From: an uncultured Bacilli bacterium
Lineage (GTDB): Bacteria; Bacillota_I; Bacilli_A; RF39; UBA660
Assembly: GCA_944364705.1 (NCBI GenBank)
Contig: CALVWH010000135.1
Location: 1-13,939, forward strand
Reading direction: 5' to 3'
DNA: 13,939 nucleotides
Below the pieces are notes generated by a model. The model made no database searches. It saw only the letters and a list, made by a program, of their open reading frames with translations, and was not told the origin of the DNA. Below, in pieces: positions 13,364 through 13,939 of this stretch (positions within the stretch are counted from its first letter, which is position 1; every line of letters starts with the position of its first letter). A program made the translations under genes and the position numbers.

Positions 13364-13466
13364 TATACATAGCAAGAACAGCGAGTAAAATTAAAAAGAC
13401 GGAAATTCTTTTTAGCCATAATTTTGCCTTTTTCTTTGATCCTTTTTTTTTCGGTTTTTTTTCCAT
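13341..13466 (-). CDS. Small basic single-pass membrane protein (41 aa), DUF4044-like at most
   Basis: An open frame of 41 codons plus stop, running back from ATG at 13466 to TAA at 13341-13343. The first 20 residues are very basic (MEKKPKKKGSKKKAKLWLKR); residues 21-41 are a clean hydrophobic helix (ISVFLILLAVLAMYISSIFYF). This architecture, a poly-Lys N-terminus and one helix, resembles small membrane proteins such as DUF4044 in Bacilli, but I cannot confirm the family. In-frame ATGs at 13475 and 13487 would add three or seven residues. No Shine-Dalgarno sequence is obvious; a TATAAT lies at 13486-13491 on the same strand. It fills most of the otherwise empty gap between mscL and the SpoIIM-like gene and overlaps the mscL tail by 23 bases. 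Confidence 0.5.
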   Translation of the reverse strand: MEKKPKKKGSKKKAKLWLKRISVFLILLAVLAMYISSIFYF

Positions 13467-13485
13467 GTTATACATCTTAATTCTC

Positions 13486-13493
13486 ATTATAAT
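13486..13493. promoter_or_regulatory. Palindromic ATTATAAT, possible -10 for both divergent genes
   Basis: ATTATAAT reads as TATAAT on both strands (13488-13493 plus; 13486-13491 minus). It lies between the 41-aa minus-strand gene and the SpoIIM-like gene. There is no TG extension or clear -35 on either strand, so the assignment is tentative. Confidence 0.3.
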
Positions 13494-13555
13494 ATATTTT
13501 TTTTGGAAATTGAATATTTTTAAGAAAAAAACATAGGATGAGATAGGTGATCGGA

Positions 13556-13939
13556 ATGAAAGAAAAATTGGACAAGCTAAAGCAATATTTTGTTATGAGT
13601 AGAAAAATTAATCGTTTTTTGATGATTTTATTTGTGATTGCTCTTATCTGTGGATCTTTTTATTTGTTGTTTTTAAGTGATGCGGATAAAACGTTAATGA
13701 AAGACTATATGGCGCAATATTTTCAAAATTTAAATAAAGTAAATTCGGTTGAAACGTTTTTTACTATGGCCATTAGCAATATCGTATCTTTAACAACCAT
13801 ATGGTTATTAGGAATCTCGGTTATCGGGGTACCAATTTTACTTTTTTTCTTTTTTAGTAAAAGTTTTATTTTAGGGTTAACGATTTCTTCTTTTCTTTTA
13901 TCAAAAGGATTTCAAGGTATTTTTTATGCATTTGTTTAT
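13556..13939 (+). CDS. spoIIM: SpoIIM-like membrane protein, 3' truncated by window edge
   Basis: The first 128 residues of a protein resembling stage II sporulation protein M. In spore formers SpoIIM joins SpoIID and SpoIIP in the peptidoglycan-degrading engulfment complex; related proteins also occur in non-sporulators. A short basic cytoplasmic start precedes TM1 (about 20-41). An outside loop follows (about 42-80), then hydrophobic stretches from about 83 (TTIWLLGISVIGVPILLFFFF) and SKSFILGLTISSFLLSKGFQGIFYAFVY. The order 'WLLGIS-IGVPI-K(S/G)F-LG-TI-FLL-KG-QG-AFV' matches the SpoIIM family closely. The binding site AGGTGATC (13545-13552) precedes the ATG by three bases and matches the 16S tail; an in-frame ATG at 13538 is cut off by a TAG. 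The end of the gene lies beyond the window, so completeness cannot be judged. Confidence 0.82.
   Translation, partial: MKEKLDKLKQYFVMSRKINRFLMILFVIALICGSFYLLFLSDADKTLMKDYMAQYFQNLNKVNSVETFFTMAISNIVSLTTIWLLGISVIGVPILLFFFFSKSFILGLTISSFLLSKGFQGIFYAFVY

Noticed and set aside
1..13939. CRISPR array, insertion sequence, phage or defence island
   Set aside because: No spaced repeats, transposase, integrase, terminal inverted repeats or defence-type domains appear on either strand; gene content is housekeeping and envelope.

Overview
The window is AT-rich (roughly 30% GC by eye), with dense gene packing, ATGA stop/start overlaps and AGGAGG/GGTGATC-type ribosome binding sites. It looks like chromosomal housekeeping DNA from a low-GC Gram-positive of the Bacilli. 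The mixture of lexA next to a transketolase, SpoIIM, MscL, a lipobox cyclophilin and PASTA/GH73 envelope proteins suggests an uncultured gut-type Bacilli lineage (Erysipelotrichales- or RF39-like). That placement is an inference. The standard code is used: TAA, TAG and TGA all end genes and TGG encodes Trp.

Layout: (1) 1-1302: the 3' part of a sensor histidine kinase gene, translationally coupled to a lipoprotein cyclophilin, closed by a terminator. (2) 1313-3403: a promoter followed by corA, holA (DNA polymerase III delta) and a 61-aa coiled-coil/membrane protein. (3) 3405-4035: a terminator shared by both strands, then lexA on the minus strand. A good SOS box overlaps lexA's own -35. (4) 4104-7075: an operon pointing away from lexA: transketolase interrupted by an in-frame TAA directly followed by ATG, a lone type IV pilin-like protein, and a Cof-type HAD phosphatase. 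(5) 7094-10540: a large secreted GH73 (glucosaminidase-like) protein with SH3-like and Ig-like repeats and a duplicated C-terminal module. (6) 10632-12775, minus strand: a membrane protein with six or seven PASTA-like repeats but no kinase domain. (7) 12896-13939: mscL, a 41-aa membrane protein on the minus strand overlapping the mscL tail, and the start of a SpoIIM-like gene cut off by the window edge.

How they work together: the second half is largely envelope biology (peptidoglycan hydrolase, PASTA protein, mechanosensitive channel, SpoIIM-like protein). The first half mixes signalling, Mg2+ transport, replication and the SOS regulator with central carbon metabolism. I found no mobile element, CRISPR array, tRNA or rRNA, and no new multi-gene defence system. 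The observations most worth a second look are the split transketolase beside the SOS box, the kinase-less PASTA protein, the duplicated C-terminal module of the GH73 protein, and a compact promoter style (extended -10, very short leaders, stop codons inside terminator stems).
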